A DNA stretch of 64,000 nt from Avichristensenella sp031550535 (GCA_031550535.1 JAVBOM010000018.1:82112-146111); one strand, 5' to 3'; shown: positions 50,972 through 59,623, counted from the stretch's first letter. Translations and numbers: made by a program. Notes: generated by a model from the letters alone, not told the origin.

Positions 50972-51919
50972 ATGATTCGACAAGAGGCGTTTCTCGGCAC
51001 GGGCCGTCTGCTAAAGGGCGGGCTGCACTGCCACACCACCCGGTCCGACGGCAACGGATCGCCGGAGGAAGTCATCCGCCTGCACAAGGCCAAGGGGTAC
51101 GACTTTTTGGCCCTGACGGACCACAACTTCTATAACTATCAAAACTTCGCGCCAGAAACGGACATCACCATCCTGCCCGGCATGGAGCGCGACGTGCGCC
51201 TGCCGGACAAGGGCGTTCACTGCTTTCACGCCGTCTGTGTCGGGCCGGAGCGGGGCGCGGGCAACGGCTACGCGCAGGATCAGCGGTTCCCGGGCGGGGA
51301 ATATGTCCAGGATCAGTTTGAGTTTCAGCGCGTGCTGGACGACGCGCACACGCACGGCAACCTGACCATCTACTGCCATCCCGAGTGGAGCGGCACGCCC
51401 GCTTGCGAGTTTGACCGCCTGACCGGCAACTTCGCCATGGAGATCTGGAACAGCGGCTGCGCCATCGAAAACGATCTGGATACCAACGCGGCCTGCTGGG
51501 ATGATCTGTTGGCGCAGGGGCAGCGCATTTTCGGCGTCGCCACGGATGACGGGCATCACATGGACGCCCACGGCACCGGCTGGGTGCGCGTCCGCGCGGA
51601 AAACACGGTCGCGGATATTCTGGACGCCCTGGCGCGCGGCGCGTTTTATTCGTCCTGCGGCCCGGAAATCCATGATTTCCGCGTGGAGGACGGCATGGCG
51701 GTGCTCAAATGCTCGCCGTGCGCATCCGCCGGGTTCCGCACCGCGTACCTGCCCACCCGCCTGACACGCGGCGAGGGCGACGTGACGCTCGCCACGCTGA
51801 AGCTTCCGCCGCACGCCAAGTACATCCGGGGCGTGGTGCAGGACGCGCAGGGGCGCAGGGCCTGGACGAATCCGATTTTTCTGGATGGCGGCGCTGATTT
51901 GCAAAATCGGGCGCCATGA
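50972..51919 (+). CDS. PHP-domain metal-dependent hydrolase, with a PE63-encoded C-terminal tail
   Basis: The 315-residue protein has the PHP phosphoesterase motifs GGLHCHTTRSDGNGSPEE, LALTDHNFYN and YCHPEWSG, with metal-binding histidines. Substrates of this class include phosphoesters and sugar phosphates; the target here is unknown. The family end is normally near RRAWTNPIFL. Here the frame continues with DGGADLQNRAP and a TGA, all encoded by an antisense PE63 copy (51884-51946). Deleting the element puts a TAA directly after PIFL. The start at 50972 follows AGGAGGACACC. Confidence 0.85.
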   Translation: MIRQEAFLGTGRLLKGGLHCHTTRSDGNGSPEEVIRLHKAKGYDFLALTDHNFYNYQNFAPETDITILPGMERDVRLPDKGVHCFHAVCVGPERGAGNGYAQDQRFPGGEYVQDQFEFQRVLDDAHTHGNLTIYCHPEWSGTPACEFDRLTGNFAMEIWNSGCAIENDLDTNAACWDDLLAQGQRIFGVATDDGHHMDAHGTGWVRVRAENTVADILDALARGAFYSSCGPEIHDFRVEDGMAVLKCSPCASAGFRTAYLPTRLTRGEGDVTLATLKLPPHAKYIRGVVQDAQGRRAWTNPIFLDGGADLQNRAP

Positions 51920-51946
51920 GGGGCTTCCGTCAGGAACCCCTACCTC
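51884..51946 (-). repeat. PE63 element at the 3' end of the PHP gene, antisense to the gene
   Basis: Full 63-bp copy in the orientation opposite to the gene it extends. It supplies 11 extra codons and the stop. Confidence 0.92.
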
Positions 51947-51977
51947 TAACCGCCTGGACAACGAAAGGGGTGCGCGC

Positions 51978-52940
51978 ATGGATCAGCCGTCCGGCTTTGT
52001 CGGCAATGTGTACGAGGCGAGCATCGCCTCGCCGGGGGACCTGCTGCCCATCGCGCACGCCCTGTCGAACGGGCTGCGGCTGGACATCCTGAAAATGGTG
52101 GGGAAAAACAGCCTGAACCTAAACGAGCTGTCCCGCGCGCTGAACGTGCCGCTCTCCACGGTCGCCCTGAATGTGAAGGTGCTGGAGGGCGCGGGCCTGG
52201 TGTTCACGGAGATGCAGCCCGGCGCGCGGGGCAAGATGAAAATGTGCGTTCAGCGGATACACAAGGTGACGCTCAACCTGGTGGACAGCCAATCCGCACG
52301 GACGCCGTATGAGCAGATCGAGATTCCGGTGGGCCGCTACGCGCTGGCCGGCGATATCCGGCCCACGTGCGGATACGCGGACTTCGAGCGCGCGGAGGAC
52401 TCGGACGACCCCTATGTGTTCTACCACCCGGACCACTTTGGCGCGGAGATTCTCTGGATGCGCGAGGGGTATCTGGAATATCACGCGCCCGTGAAGACCC
52501 GCCCGGACGCCGCCATCGAGTACGTGGAGGTGTCCTTTGAGGCGTGCAGCGAGTACGCGGGCCACAGGAACAACTGGCCCAGCGATATATACGTAGAGAT
52601 CAACGGCCAGCGGCTTGGCGTGTGGCAATGCCCCGGCGATTTCGGCGGGCGCAGGGGCTTATTAAACCCGGACTGGTGGGCGGACACCAGCACGCAGTAC
52701 GGGCACCTCAAGACCTGGCGTGTCAACGGCCAGGGAAGCTGGCTGGACGGCAACTTCCTCTCCGGCGTCGCGGTGGACGCGCTGCGCCTGCCGGACGCGC
52801 CGTACGCGCGCATCCGCGTCGGCGTGCAAAAAAACGCCGGACACGCGGGCGGCATGAACCTGTTCGGCAAGCGGTTCGGCGATTTCGCGCAGGGCATTCT
52901 CTTCCGGGTAGGCTATCATGCAAAAAAACCAAACGCATAA
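51978..52940 (+). CDS. ArsR-like winged-helix regulator with C-terminal sensory domain
   Basis: The 320-residue protein has an N-terminal winged helix (IAHALSNGLRLDILKMVGK, then LNVPLSTVALNVKVLEGAG) followed by about 200 residues of a beta-rich domain (HYHPDHFGAE-like region, IYVEINGQRLGVWQCPGDFG) of unknown ligand. I read it as an ArsR-like regulator fused to a sugar- or metabolite-binding domain. The start at 51978 follows GAAAGGGGTGCGCGC. It lies just before a GH2 glycosidase gene with its own promoter and may control it. Confidence 0.78.
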   Translation: MDQPSGFVGNVYEASIASPGDLLPIAHALSNGLRLDILKMVGKNSLNLNELSRALNVPLSTVALNVKVLEGAGLVFTEMQPGARGKMKMCVQRIHKVTLNLVDSQSARTPYEQIEIPVGRYALAGDIRPTCGYADFERAEDSDDPYVFYHPDHFGAEILWMREGYLEYHAPVKTRPDAAIEYVEVSFEACSEYAGHRNNWPSDIYVEINGQRLGVWQCPGDFGGRRGLLNPDWWADTSTQYGHLKTWRVNGQGSWLDGNFLSGVAVDALRLPDAPYARIRVGVQKNAGHAGGMNLFGKRFGDFAQGILFRVGYHAKKPNA

Positions 52941-52992
52941 GCTGAACTGAACAGGCTGTTTTCTCCAGGTTTTATGGATGTTTCCAGATTCC

Positions 52993-53021
52993 TTGACTTT
53001 GTTTGCGCGGGTGCCTATAGT
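52993..53021 (+). promoter_or_regulatory. Promoter of the GH2 gene
   Basis: TTGACT (52993-52998) and TATAGT (53016-53021), 17-bp spacer, about 110 bp upstream of the gene. Confidence 0.7.
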
Positions 53022-53133
53022 GTATCCATAAGGGCCACCCGCGCTTCATTCATTTAGGCAGGATGTTCCTGTCGGAATGCGTGTGCGCGAGGTCCATATC
53101 GTACAGAAAATATGAATAAATGAGGTGCCGCAC

Positions 53134-54885
53134 ATGATGACCATCCCACGGCCGGAACATCCACGCCCCGATTTTGTCCGCCCGCTCTGGAGCAACCTGA
53201 ACGGCGTCTGGCAGTTTGCCTTTGACGACGCGGACGAGGGACTTTCGAAGGGCTGGTATCTGCCCGGCCACGCGCTGGACCGCCAGATCACCGTTCCCTT
53301 CTGCTACCAGTGCGAGGCGAGCGGCATCGGCGACACGGCGCACCACGAGGTGCTCTGGTACCGCCGCGCGTTTGAGGTGCCCACGGATTTTGACGGCAAG
53401 CGCACGCTGCTCCGCTTCGGCGCGGTGGACTACCGCTGCCAGGTATACGTGAACGGCCTGCGGGTCGGCGAGCACGCGGGCGGCTATACCCCCTTCGCGC
53501 TGGACGTGACGCACGCGCTGAAGGACGGCGCGAACGACCTGTGCCTGCGCGTGGAGGATTTCCGCGACACCACGCAGCCGCGCGGCAAGCAGAACTGGAA
53601 GGATAAATGGTTCGGCTGCTGGTACACGCCGGTCAGCGGCATCTGGCAGACCGTGTACTTGGAGGCCGTAGGCGATACGTACCTCACCCGCGCGCACGTC
53701 ACGCCAGATATCGACACGGGCACGGCGACCGTGGAGCTGACGCTGAACCGGCGGCCCAAAGCGCCCATCAGCGCGACGCTGACCATCACCCTGGATGGCC
53801 GCGAAGTGCGCAGCCAGCGCCTCACGGTGGCGGACCGGACGGCGCGCGCGGTGTTTGACCTATCGGAACAGGATGAGATGAGCGGCTTCCGCCACTGGAC
53901 GCCGGAAAATCCCTGGCTGTACGACCTGCGCATCGAGATCGGCGGCCAGGACGACGTATCCACCTACTTCGGCATGCGCAAGGTGGAGGTACGGGACGGC
54001 TGGGTGCTGCTCAACAACCACCCGTTGTACCAGCGCCTCGTGCTGGACCAGGGCTACTGGCCCGAAAGCCTGCTCACCCCGCCGAGCGACGACGCGATCC
54101 GCGCGGACATCGAATGGACGAAGAAGCTGGGCTACAACGGTGCGCGCAAGCACCAGAAGGTCGAGGATCCCCGGTTTTACTACTGGGCGGACAAGCTGGG
54201 CTTGCTCGTCTGGGGCGAGATCCCCAGCGCCTACAGCTTCACGGGCGAGGCGGTGGAAAACCTTTCGGAAACGCTCGCCGGGTTCATCGAGCGCGACTTC
54301 AACCACCCGTCCCTCATCGCGTGGGTGCCGCTGAACGAATCCTGGGGCGTGCCGCGCATTTACACGAACGCGCGCATGCAGGAAGCCGCGCGGCTGCTGT
54401 ACCACCAGGCCAAGGCGCTGGACGGCACGCGCCTGGTGTCCGCGAACGACGGCTGGGAGCAGACCAAGACCGACATCTTCGCCCTGCACGACTACGCCTC
54501 CACCGGCGAAGCGATCGCCCAGCACTTCGCGGACCGCGCGTTTGTGGAGCGCCATGCCTGCGGAAGCCATATGGCCTCCGTGCAGGGTGAAGCGCCGACC
54601 GGCGAGGAAGCCTTCCTGGTGACGGAATACGGCGGCATCGCCTTTGAGGAGGGCGACAGCGAGACATGGGGCTACCATGACAAGGTGACCGGCGCGGAGG
54701 CGTTCTTCGCCCGTTACCAGTCCGTCACCGATGCCATCCGGGCGCTGCCGTACTGCCAGGGGTATTGCTATACCCAGCTCACCGACGTGCAGCAGGAGAC
54801 GAACGGACTGCTGACCCCGGACAGGCAGCCGAAGATCGACGTGGATCGCTTCCGGGCGCTGACGAAAAACCCGGACGGCCGCTGA
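53134..54885 (+). CDS. Glycoside hydrolase family 2 enzyme (beta-glycosidase)
   Basis: The 583-residue intracellular enzyme has the GH2 sugar-binding domain (SNLNGVWQFAFDDADEG, TVPFCYQCEASG), an immunoglobulin-like domain, and the TIM barrel. The acid/base glutamate is in AWVPLNESWG and the nucleophile in LVTEYGG. Members include beta-galactosidases, glucuronidases and mannosidases; the specificity cannot be set from sequence. ATG 53134 is chosen because GAGGTG lies 6 bp upstream. It is followed by a terminator. The missing C-terminal lid domain suggests a short GH2. Confidence 0.9.
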   Translation: MMTIPRPEHPRPDFVRPLWSNLNGVWQFAFDDADEGLSKGWYLPGHALDRQITVPFCYQCEASGIGDTAHHEVLWYRRAFEVPTDFDGKRTLLRFGAVDYRCQVYVNGLRVGEHAGGYTPFALDVTHALKDGANDLCLRVEDFRDTTQPRGKQNWKDKWFGCWYTPVSGIWQTVYLEAVGDTYLTRAHVTPDIDTGTATVELTLNRRPKAPISATLTITLDGREVRSQRLTVADRTARAVFDLSEQDEMSGFRHWTPENPWLYDLRIEIGGQDDVSTYFGMRKVEVRDGWVLLNNHPLYQRLVLDQGYWPESLLTPPSDDAIRADIEWTKKLGYNGARKHQKVEDPRFYYWADKLGLLVWGEIPSAYSFTGEAVENLSETLAGFIERDFNHPSLIAWVPLNESWGVPRIYTNARMQEAARLLYHQAKALDGTRLVSANDGWEQTKTDIFALHDYASTGEAIAQHFADRAFVERHACGSHMASVQGEAPTGEEAFLVTEYGGIAFEEGDSETWGYHDKVTGAEAFFARYQSVTDAIRALPYCQGYCYTQLTDVQQETNGLLTPDRQPKIDVDRFRALTKNPDGR

Positions 54886-54948
54886 GTTTGTGCCCCGGCC
54901 GCCGCGCGGCATCCCGCGCCCGGCACCTCATTATGTAACATAAAAACG

Positions 54949-54985
54949 GGAGGGCCGCCCCCGGCGGGGAGGCCCTTCTTTTTTG
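54949..54985 (+). terminator. Terminator of the GH2 gene
   Basis: AGGGCCGCCCC / GGGGAGGCCCT with a CGGC-type loop, then TTCTTTTTT. Confidence 0.85.
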
Positions 54986-55103
54986 CGCCGTGCACGCATG
55001 CGCCTTCTCGGCGCGTTGTATTGGTAAGAAATTCCATCCATCACCGGCTGGACGGCCGAACGCATCCAAACCGACCGACGACTTCAACGGAGGAACAAAA
55101 GCC

Positions 55104-55592
55104 ATGAAGAAACGCTCCGATCCTGTTTTCACCCCCGGCAAAAAGCGCAGGGGCATCGCGCTGTTTGTTTCTGTGCTGCTGGCCGCTTCCCTGGCCGGAT
55201 CCTTCCCGGGCGCGGCATGCGCGCAGCCGGACAGCGGCGCCGCCGCGCTCGCCGAGGAATGGCGCGCCCGCTATGGGGACAAGGCGCAGTGGGACCCCAT
55301 CCAGGACGAATACCGCGACCTTGTGCCTGCGCCTGGGGAAAACGAAATACCGCAGATGGAGGCGCTGATCCTCGCGATGGAGCTGGTCATGCGCGCGAAG
55401 GGCATCACGGTGGAAACGCTCGCCGCGTTCCAGCCCTTTTTCGGGTTCACCGCCTATGTGGACGGCTCTCGCGAGTGGAACGTCATCCTAGAGGAGATGG
55501 GTGCTACGGGGAGGGACCCCGCGATGTACTTTGTGACCTTTGACGCGGCAACGGGCGAGATGCTGTCCTTTACGGACGGGGGAAGGGGGTAA
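55104..55592 (+). CDS. Uncharacterised secreted protein, single repeat unit
   Basis: This 162-residue protein has a signal peptide with core ALFVSVLLAASLAGSFPGAA and one copy of the ~120-residue unit found repeated in the next gene. Shared features are an ALAEEWRARYGDKAQW start, a PQMEALILAMELVM helix, ETLAAFQPFFGF and a final FDAATGEMLSF beta strand. The unit resembles PepSY/YpeB-like secreted domains, but I cannot assign a function. The start follows CGGAGGAAC. Confidence 0.7.
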   Translation: MKKRSDPVFTPGKKRRGIALFVSVLLAASLAGSFPGAACAQPDSGAAALAEEWRARYGDKAQWDPIQDEYRDLVPAPGENEIPQMEALILAMELVMRAKGITVETLAAFQPFFGFTAYVDGSREWNVILEEMGATGRDPAMYFVTFDAATGEMLSFTDGGRG

Positions 55593-55597
55593 GCGGC

Positions 55598-57232
55598 ATG
55601 AAGAAAACCATCGCGATACTGCTTGCCGTCGTATGTTCACTGGGCGCGGCGGGCGCGTGGGCCTCGGAAGGCGACACGCCGGACACGCTCGTCGCCCGCT
55701 GGGCGGAAGTGTACCGGGATTCCGCGGGCTGGGAGAAGGTGCCCGAGGCGGAGAGCAGCGAACTGACGCCGCTGGAATCGCTGCGCGTCGCGGCCGAAAT
55801 GATCCTGCGCATGGGCCTGGAGACGCCGGGAACGCTCGCCGCGTTCAAGCCCAGATTCCAGCTCATGGACGAGCTGCAATGGCAGTACTACTGGTTCGTC
55901 ATCTTTGAGCCGCCCGCCACCCGCCCGGACACCAAGCCCTACACGGTGGAGGTGCTGTCGCCAAGCGGCGAGGTGAAGAGCGTTTTCCGCCGCTATCCGT
56001 ACGAGTCCGGGCCGAAAACCGTGCTGGACCAACTGCGCGACGCCGATATCACGGCCCAAACCCCCGCAGAGCTCGCCGAACAGTGGTCCGTGAAATACCG
56101 CGGCAGCATCGGCTGGATGCTGCACACGCCGGGAAAAAACGGCGCGCTGCTCACGCCCGGCAAGGACGATCTGTCGCAGCAGGACGCCGCACGGGTCGCC
56201 ATCGAGGCCATGGCGGATGATCCGGCGTTCTCCGTACCGGCACTCATCGCGGGGTACACGCCGTATTTCCTGTTCAGAAATGAAGAAGGCCGCCGCGTGT
56301 GGACCATCCGCCTGATGCCGCTGGAACTGATCGGCGACACGCCGTACGCTGCCGTGCGCATCGACGCAAAGACGGGCGAAGTGATCAGCGCCGAAAAGAT
56401 CAACCCCATGCGGGCGCGGCGGGAGGACGGCATCCAGGAAGAAGCATACCGCGAGCTGCTGGCCGTTTGGAAGGACTGCGGCGAGTGGTACGGCTACTGG
56501 GAGCCGATGTCCGGCACAGCGCGCAGGGAGGGCGAGATCGGGGCGGAGGAGGCGCTGCGCCTGGCGGTCGATCGGATTTTCGCCCAGCAGACGGATTGGT
56601 GCATGGAGACGCTGTACGCGTTCACGCCTTCGTTCGACTTCTACGACACAACCGTTCAGGGCGGGAACAGCGCCGTGCCGCCGGGGCAGCGCGTGTGGTG
56701 GATCGTTTTTTCCCGCAACAGCATGCACTACGACGTCATCCCGAACGGACTCCAGGCGAATATTGACGCGTCCGCGCGCAAGGTAACAAGGATCGCCTTT
56801 GGACACTCGCAGTTCCCGACCCCACCAACGTCCGCGCTGGTCGGCTCCGCGTATGCGGAGGCGGCGGACGCTGTCATCCGCGAATGGACCGAGGCGTACG
56901 GCGAGGATGTTCTGGCCGTGCGGAACAAGCCGTTTGCCAATGAGACGGAGTATACCGACCTGCGGGTCAACGACTATCTTGCCGATCCCTCGGCGAACGA
57001 CCTGCCGGTGGACAAGGCGCTGGCCGTGGCGGTGGAGGCCCTCCGGCGCTTTGGCGTCGACCCGTCCGCGCTGTCCGCGTACAAGCCCACCGTCCGCTTT
57101 GCCATCTGGAGCGAGCGCCGCTACTGGGTGTTCCAGCTACTGGGCGAGCCGGCCGATCCGTCTCTGTACAGGTCGTATGTGGTGGAGGTAGAATCCCCGA
57201 GCGGGTTCTTCCGGGAAATTATGACGCAATAG
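55598..57232 (+). CDS. Secreted multi-repeat protein related to its upstream neighbour
   Basis: The 544-residue protein has a signal peptide (KKTIAILLAVVCSLGAAGAWA) and about four units of the neighbouring protein's domain. Unit starts are recognised by DTLVARWAEVYRDSAGW, LAEQWSVKYRGSIGW, EAYRELLAVWKDCGEW and ADAVIREWTEAYGEDV. Each ends with a strand such as YTVEVLSPSGEVKS, VRIDAKTGEVIS or YVVEVESPSGFFRE. The strand signature suggests PepSY-like folds, possibly binding or inhibiting an extracellular protein. The gene starts 6 bp after the upstream gene, so the pair is co-transcribed. Confidence 0.72.
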   Translation: MKKTIAILLAVVCSLGAAGAWASEGDTPDTLVARWAEVYRDSAGWEKVPEAESSELTPLESLRVAAEMILRMGLETPGTLAAFKPRFQLMDELQWQYYWFVIFEPPATRPDTKPYTVEVLSPSGEVKSVFRRYPYESGPKTVLDQLRDADITAQTPAELAEQWSVKYRGSIGWMLHTPGKNGALLTPGKDDLSQQDAARVAIEAMADDPAFSVPALIAGYTPYFLFRNEEGRRVWTIRLMPLELIGDTPYAAVRIDAKTGEVISAEKINPMRARREDGIQEEAYRELLAVWKDCGEWYGYWEPMSGTARREGEIGAEEALRLAVDRIFAQQTDWCMETLYAFTPSFDFYDTTVQGGNSAVPPGQRVWWIVFSRNSMHYDVIPNGLQANIDASARKVTRIAFGHSQFPTPPTSALVGSAYAEAADAVIREWTEAYGEDVLAVRNKPFANETEYTDLRVNDYLADPSANDLPVDKALAVAVEALRRFGVDPSALSAYKPTVRFAIWSERRYWVFQLLGEPADPSLYRSYVVEVESPSGFFREIMTQ

Positions 57233-57244
57233 GGCCCATTTCGG

Positions 57245-57273
57245 TTTACATCCCCCATCGCGCGGGGTATACT
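57245..57273 (+). promoter_or_regulatory. Promoter of the rubrerythrin gene
   Basis: TTTACA (57245-57250) and TATACT (57268-57273), 17-bp spacer. Confidence 0.7.
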
Positions 57274-57318
57274 CACACCATAGCCGAAGTATATAGATCA
57301 TCAAGGAGGAGAAACGCC

Positions 57319-57861
57319 ATGAAAGAGCTTAAGGGCACCAAGACATACGACAACCTGATGGCCGCGTTCGCCGGCGAGTCGCAGGCGCGCAACAAGTACA
57401 CCTTCTACGCGTCCAAGGCGCGCAAGGAAGGGTACAACCAGATCGCCGCGATCTTTGAGGAGACGGCCGCCAACGAAAAGGAGCACGCGGAGCTGTGGTT
57501 CAAGCATGTGCACGGCGGCGTGCCGGACACCATGTCCAACCTGACGGACGCCGCCGCGGGCGAACACTTCGAGTGGACCGACATGTACGCCCGCATGGCC
57601 AAGGAAGCCCGCGAGGAGGGCTTTGAGGAGATCGCGGGGCAGATGGAAGGCGTTGCCGCGATTGAAAAATCGCACGAGGAACGCTACCGGAAGCTGCACG
57701 AGCGCCTGGCGAAAAACGAGGTGTTTGAGCGCCCGGGCGTCACCGCGTGGATCTGCGGCAACTGCGGTCATATCCACTACGGCGAGGACGGCGCGCCGGA
57801 CGTGTGCCCGGTGTGCGCGCATCCAAGGGCGTATTTCGTGGAGCTGTGCAAGAACTACTGA
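57319..57861 (+). CDS. rbr: Rubrerythrin
   Basis: The 180-residue non-haem diiron peroxidase protects anaerobes from hydrogen peroxide. The N-terminal ferritin-like domain has the diiron ligands in AGESQARNKYTFYASKAR, ETAANEKEHAE and AIEKSHEERY. The C-terminal rubredoxin domain has CGNCG and CPVCA with the usual spacing. Standard length, with AAGGAGGAGAAACGCC before the ATG and two hairpins downstream. Confidence 0.96.
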   Translation: MKELKGTKTYDNLMAAFAGESQARNKYTFYASKARKEGYNQIAAIFEETAANEKEHAELWFKHVHGGVPDTMSNLTDAAAGEHFEWTDMYARMAKEAREEGFEEIAGQMEGVAAIEKSHEERYRKLHERLAKNEVFERPGVTAWICGNCGHIHYGEDGAPDVCPVCAHPRAYFVELCKNY

Positions 57862-57876
57862 TCGGGAAGATTCCTC

Positions 57877-57944
57877 CGGGCGATTTCAAGTGAAATCGCC
57901 CGGAAAGATTGCGCCGGCGGCCTTGCGGGGCCGCCTTTTTTGTT
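57877..57944 (+). terminator. Terminator region after rubrerythrin
   Basis: Two hairpins: CCGGGCGATTTC / GAAATCGCCCGG (57877-57904) and GGCGGCC / GGCCGCC followed by TTTTTTG (near 57915-57944). The second looks like the true intrinsic terminator. Confidence 0.75.
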
Positions 57945-57953
57945 GTATGCTGC

Positions 57954-58139
57954 GCGGTAAGGATTCCTTGCGGAAGCCCCTCGGTTTTGTCGCGCTGCCC
58001 CGCCCCGGCATTGTCGCGATCGCTCTCTGGTCGATCGCTCTGTGCCGGGCCGCACCTGCGGGTCGCTTCATCCGCCGCTGGCGGCGCTCCCCTACGGTGC
58101 CCCATATGGCGCCCGATTTTCCAAATCCGCGCCGCCGTT
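57954..58139 (+). repeat. Disrupted PE63 copy: two halves separated by about 120 bp
   Basis: The left half GTAAGGATTCCTTGCGGAAG (near 57957) and right half ATGGCGCCCGATTTTCC...CGCGCCGCC (58111-58139) match the two hairpins of the element. The unrelated spacer is GC-rich with local palindromes. Confidence 0.6.
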
Positions 58140-58150
58140 GAGGTGTTTGA

Positions 58151-59158
58151 ATGACCGCATATTATCTGCTGCCCCATCCCGGCGTGAGCGCCGTGTTTTT
58201 TGACGCGTCGGAGACGCTCTCCCTGGCGGAACTCACGCTGTGCCTGGGGCGGCTGTCCGTCCCCGCGTCGGACGCGCGCGCGGAGACATGGGCCGGTGCG
58301 CGCTGGTATCGCTTTGACGCGGAGGGGCCGCTATCTGTGGCCGATCTTCGGCGCGTGTCGCGGCTGTCCAGCCTGTACGCGCTGTTTGAGCGGCAGGGCG
58401 ACCTGCTGCGCCCCGTGGACACGGGGAAGGAAATGCCCTTCGGCGAGGACCTGAGCGCCATCCTGAAATACACCGGCAAGACGAACGCGCTGTTCACGCG
58501 GCTGATGCTGCACGTGGCGGAGCTTTCGCTGCCGTATGCGCCCAAGGGCCGCGTGCGCCTGCTCGACCCCGTCGCGGGCAAGGGCACCACGCTGTACGAG
58601 GCGCTGATGCGCGGCTGGGACGCGGCGGGCATCGAGATTGTCCAGCGCGCGGCGCACGATGCCGCCGTGTACTTCCAAAAGTACCTGGAAACGGAAAAAT
58701 GGCGGCACAAACAGCAAAAGGAAAAGCGGCACGGCGCGCCCGCGTACCAGTTCGCGTTCGCCAGGGACAAGGACGCGCTCCGGGACGACCCGGGGCAGTG
58801 GACGATGGTCGCGGGCGACGCGCGCTGCGCGGACCACTACTTTGGCAAGGCCGCGTTTGACATCATCGCCGGGGATCTGCCCTACGGCGTGGCGCACGGC
58901 AACATCGCGGGCGGGGATAAAACGCGCAGCCCGGCCGCGCTGCTGAGCGCCTGCCTGCCTGCCTGGCGCGCGGCGCTGAAGCCGGGGGGCGTATTGGCGC
59001 TGAGCTGGAACACGCATGTGCTGCCGCCGGACGGCATGGCCGCGCTGCTTGCGGGCGCGGGGTTTCAGTGCCTCCGGGACGCGCCGTACGACGCGTTTGC
59101 CCACCGCGTGGACGCGTCCATCCGGCGGGATATTGCGGTGGGCTTGAAGAAGGGGTAG
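58151..59158 (+). CDS. SAM-dependent nucleic-acid methyltransferase (TRM11/UPF0020-like)
   Basis: The 335-residue product has an N-terminal region of unclear fold and a C-terminal Rossmann methyltransferase domain. The SAM-binding motif I is LLDPVAGKGTTLYEAL, and the catalytic motif IV is AGDLPYGVAH, a variant of the N-P-P-Y class that methylates an exocyclic amine. The layout suits tRNA or rRNA guanine-N2 methyltransferases of the TRM11/UPF0020 group. Substrate and site are not determined. The ATG follows a PE63 right half and lacks a strong ribosome binding site. Confidence 0.75.
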   Translation: MTAYYLLPHPGVSAVFFDASETLSLAELTLCLGRLSVPASDARAETWAGARWYRFDAEGPLSVADLRRVSRLSSLYALFERQGDLLRPVDTGKEMPFGEDLSAILKYTGKTNALFTRLMLHVAELSLPYAPKGRVRLLDPVAGKGTTLYEALMRGWDAAGIEIVQRAAHDAAVYFQKYLETEKWRHKQQKEKRHGAPAYQFAFARDKDALRDDPGQWTMVAGDARCADHYFGKAAFDIIAGDLPYGVAHGNIAGGDKTRSPAALLSACLPAWRAALKPGGVLALSWNTHVLPPDGMAALLAGAGFQCLRDAPYDAFAHRVDASIRRDIAVGLKKG

Positions 59159-59197
59159 GGCGGGGGTCAGCGTTTTTTACTAAGTTCCAATGGGATC

Positions 59198-59227
59198 GTT
59201 GACGGGACGGGGTTTTCAGGGTATAAT
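59198..59227 (+). promoter_or_regulatory. Promoter of the antitoxin RNA
   Basis: TTGACG (59198-59203) and TATAAT (about 59222-59227), ~17-bp spacer, pointing towards the toxin gene. Confidence 0.75.
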
Positions 59228-59233
59228 AACGAC

Positions 59234-59302
59234 AGCGGGGCTTTGGTTAGGAGCCTAGCGTTTACCGATCATGATCTACATCATCATGGTCGGTCTTTGT
59301 TT
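59234..59302 (+). ncRNA. Predicted antisense RNA antitoxin
   Basis: A short RNA from the strong plus-strand promoter would start near 59234, read CAGCGGGGCTTTGG (59233-59246) and end at a terminator, ACCGATCATGAT / ATCATGGTCGGT followed by CTTTGTTTGG. It overlaps the 3' end of the toxin reading frame in antisense (59262-59302), a convergent arrangement as in the Fst (par) type I system. The terminator stem has one G-U pair and a CTACATC loop. Confidence 0.65.
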
Positions 59303-59381
59303 GGTCCTTTACGTCTCGCAGCCAGTCAACGAATATCTTCGCTGCTATCGCGATTAGAATCGGCACCATCCAAAACTGCAT
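59262..59381 (-). CDS. Small Fst-like type I toxin (39 residues)
   Basis: Too short for an ordinary ORF search. The peptide starts MQFWMVPILIAIAAKIFVDW and ends with a charged tail (LRDVKDQTKTDHDDVDHDR). It has one membrane helix with a proline near the start and an acidic/basic C-terminus, the pattern of the Fst/Ldr toxin superfamily, which damages the membrane when expressed. A very strong ribosome binding site GGGAGGTGAAAGCTG precedes the ATG. The leader contains GCTTTCACC, an exact complement of GGTGAAAGC at the binding site, so it can fold to hide it, as Fst mRNA does. Confidence 0.7.
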   Translation of the reverse strand: MQFWMVPILIAIAAKIFVDWLRDVKDQTKTDHDDVDHDR

Positions 59382-59466
59382 CAGCTTTCACCTCCCTTCG
59401 GTCAAAAATGCCGAGGTACGACCGGTGAAAGCCCCACTGCCGACGGCCCCAACAGGCCGTGCATAG

Positions 59467-59494
59467 AGTATAACGTATGCGGGCGGCGCTTCAA
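59467..59494 (-). promoter_or_regulatory. Promoter of the toxin mRNA
   Basis: Minus strand TTGAAG (59489-59494) and TATACT (59467-59472), 16-bp spacer. The leader then starts with an ACGGCC / GGCCGT hairpin and includes CAGTGGGGCTTT, nearly the same as the start of the antitoxin RNA. Confidence 0.65.
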
Positions 59495-59593
59495 AGCGCC
59501 CTATAGAAGGCTTTTCGCTCGAACAGGGATCACAGGCACGAAAATATCCGTCGCGCGCGGGCGAAATCCCCCCGTCCATCGTCTCCTTCCTAT

Positions 59594-59623
59594 TTGACGC
59601 GCCTCCCCCGCCGATGCTATACT
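59594..59623 (+). promoter_or_regulatory. Promoter of the dipeptidase gene
   Basis: TTGACG (59594-59599) and TATACT (59618-59623), 18-bp spacer; a PE63 copy lies between it and the gene. Confidence 0.7.
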
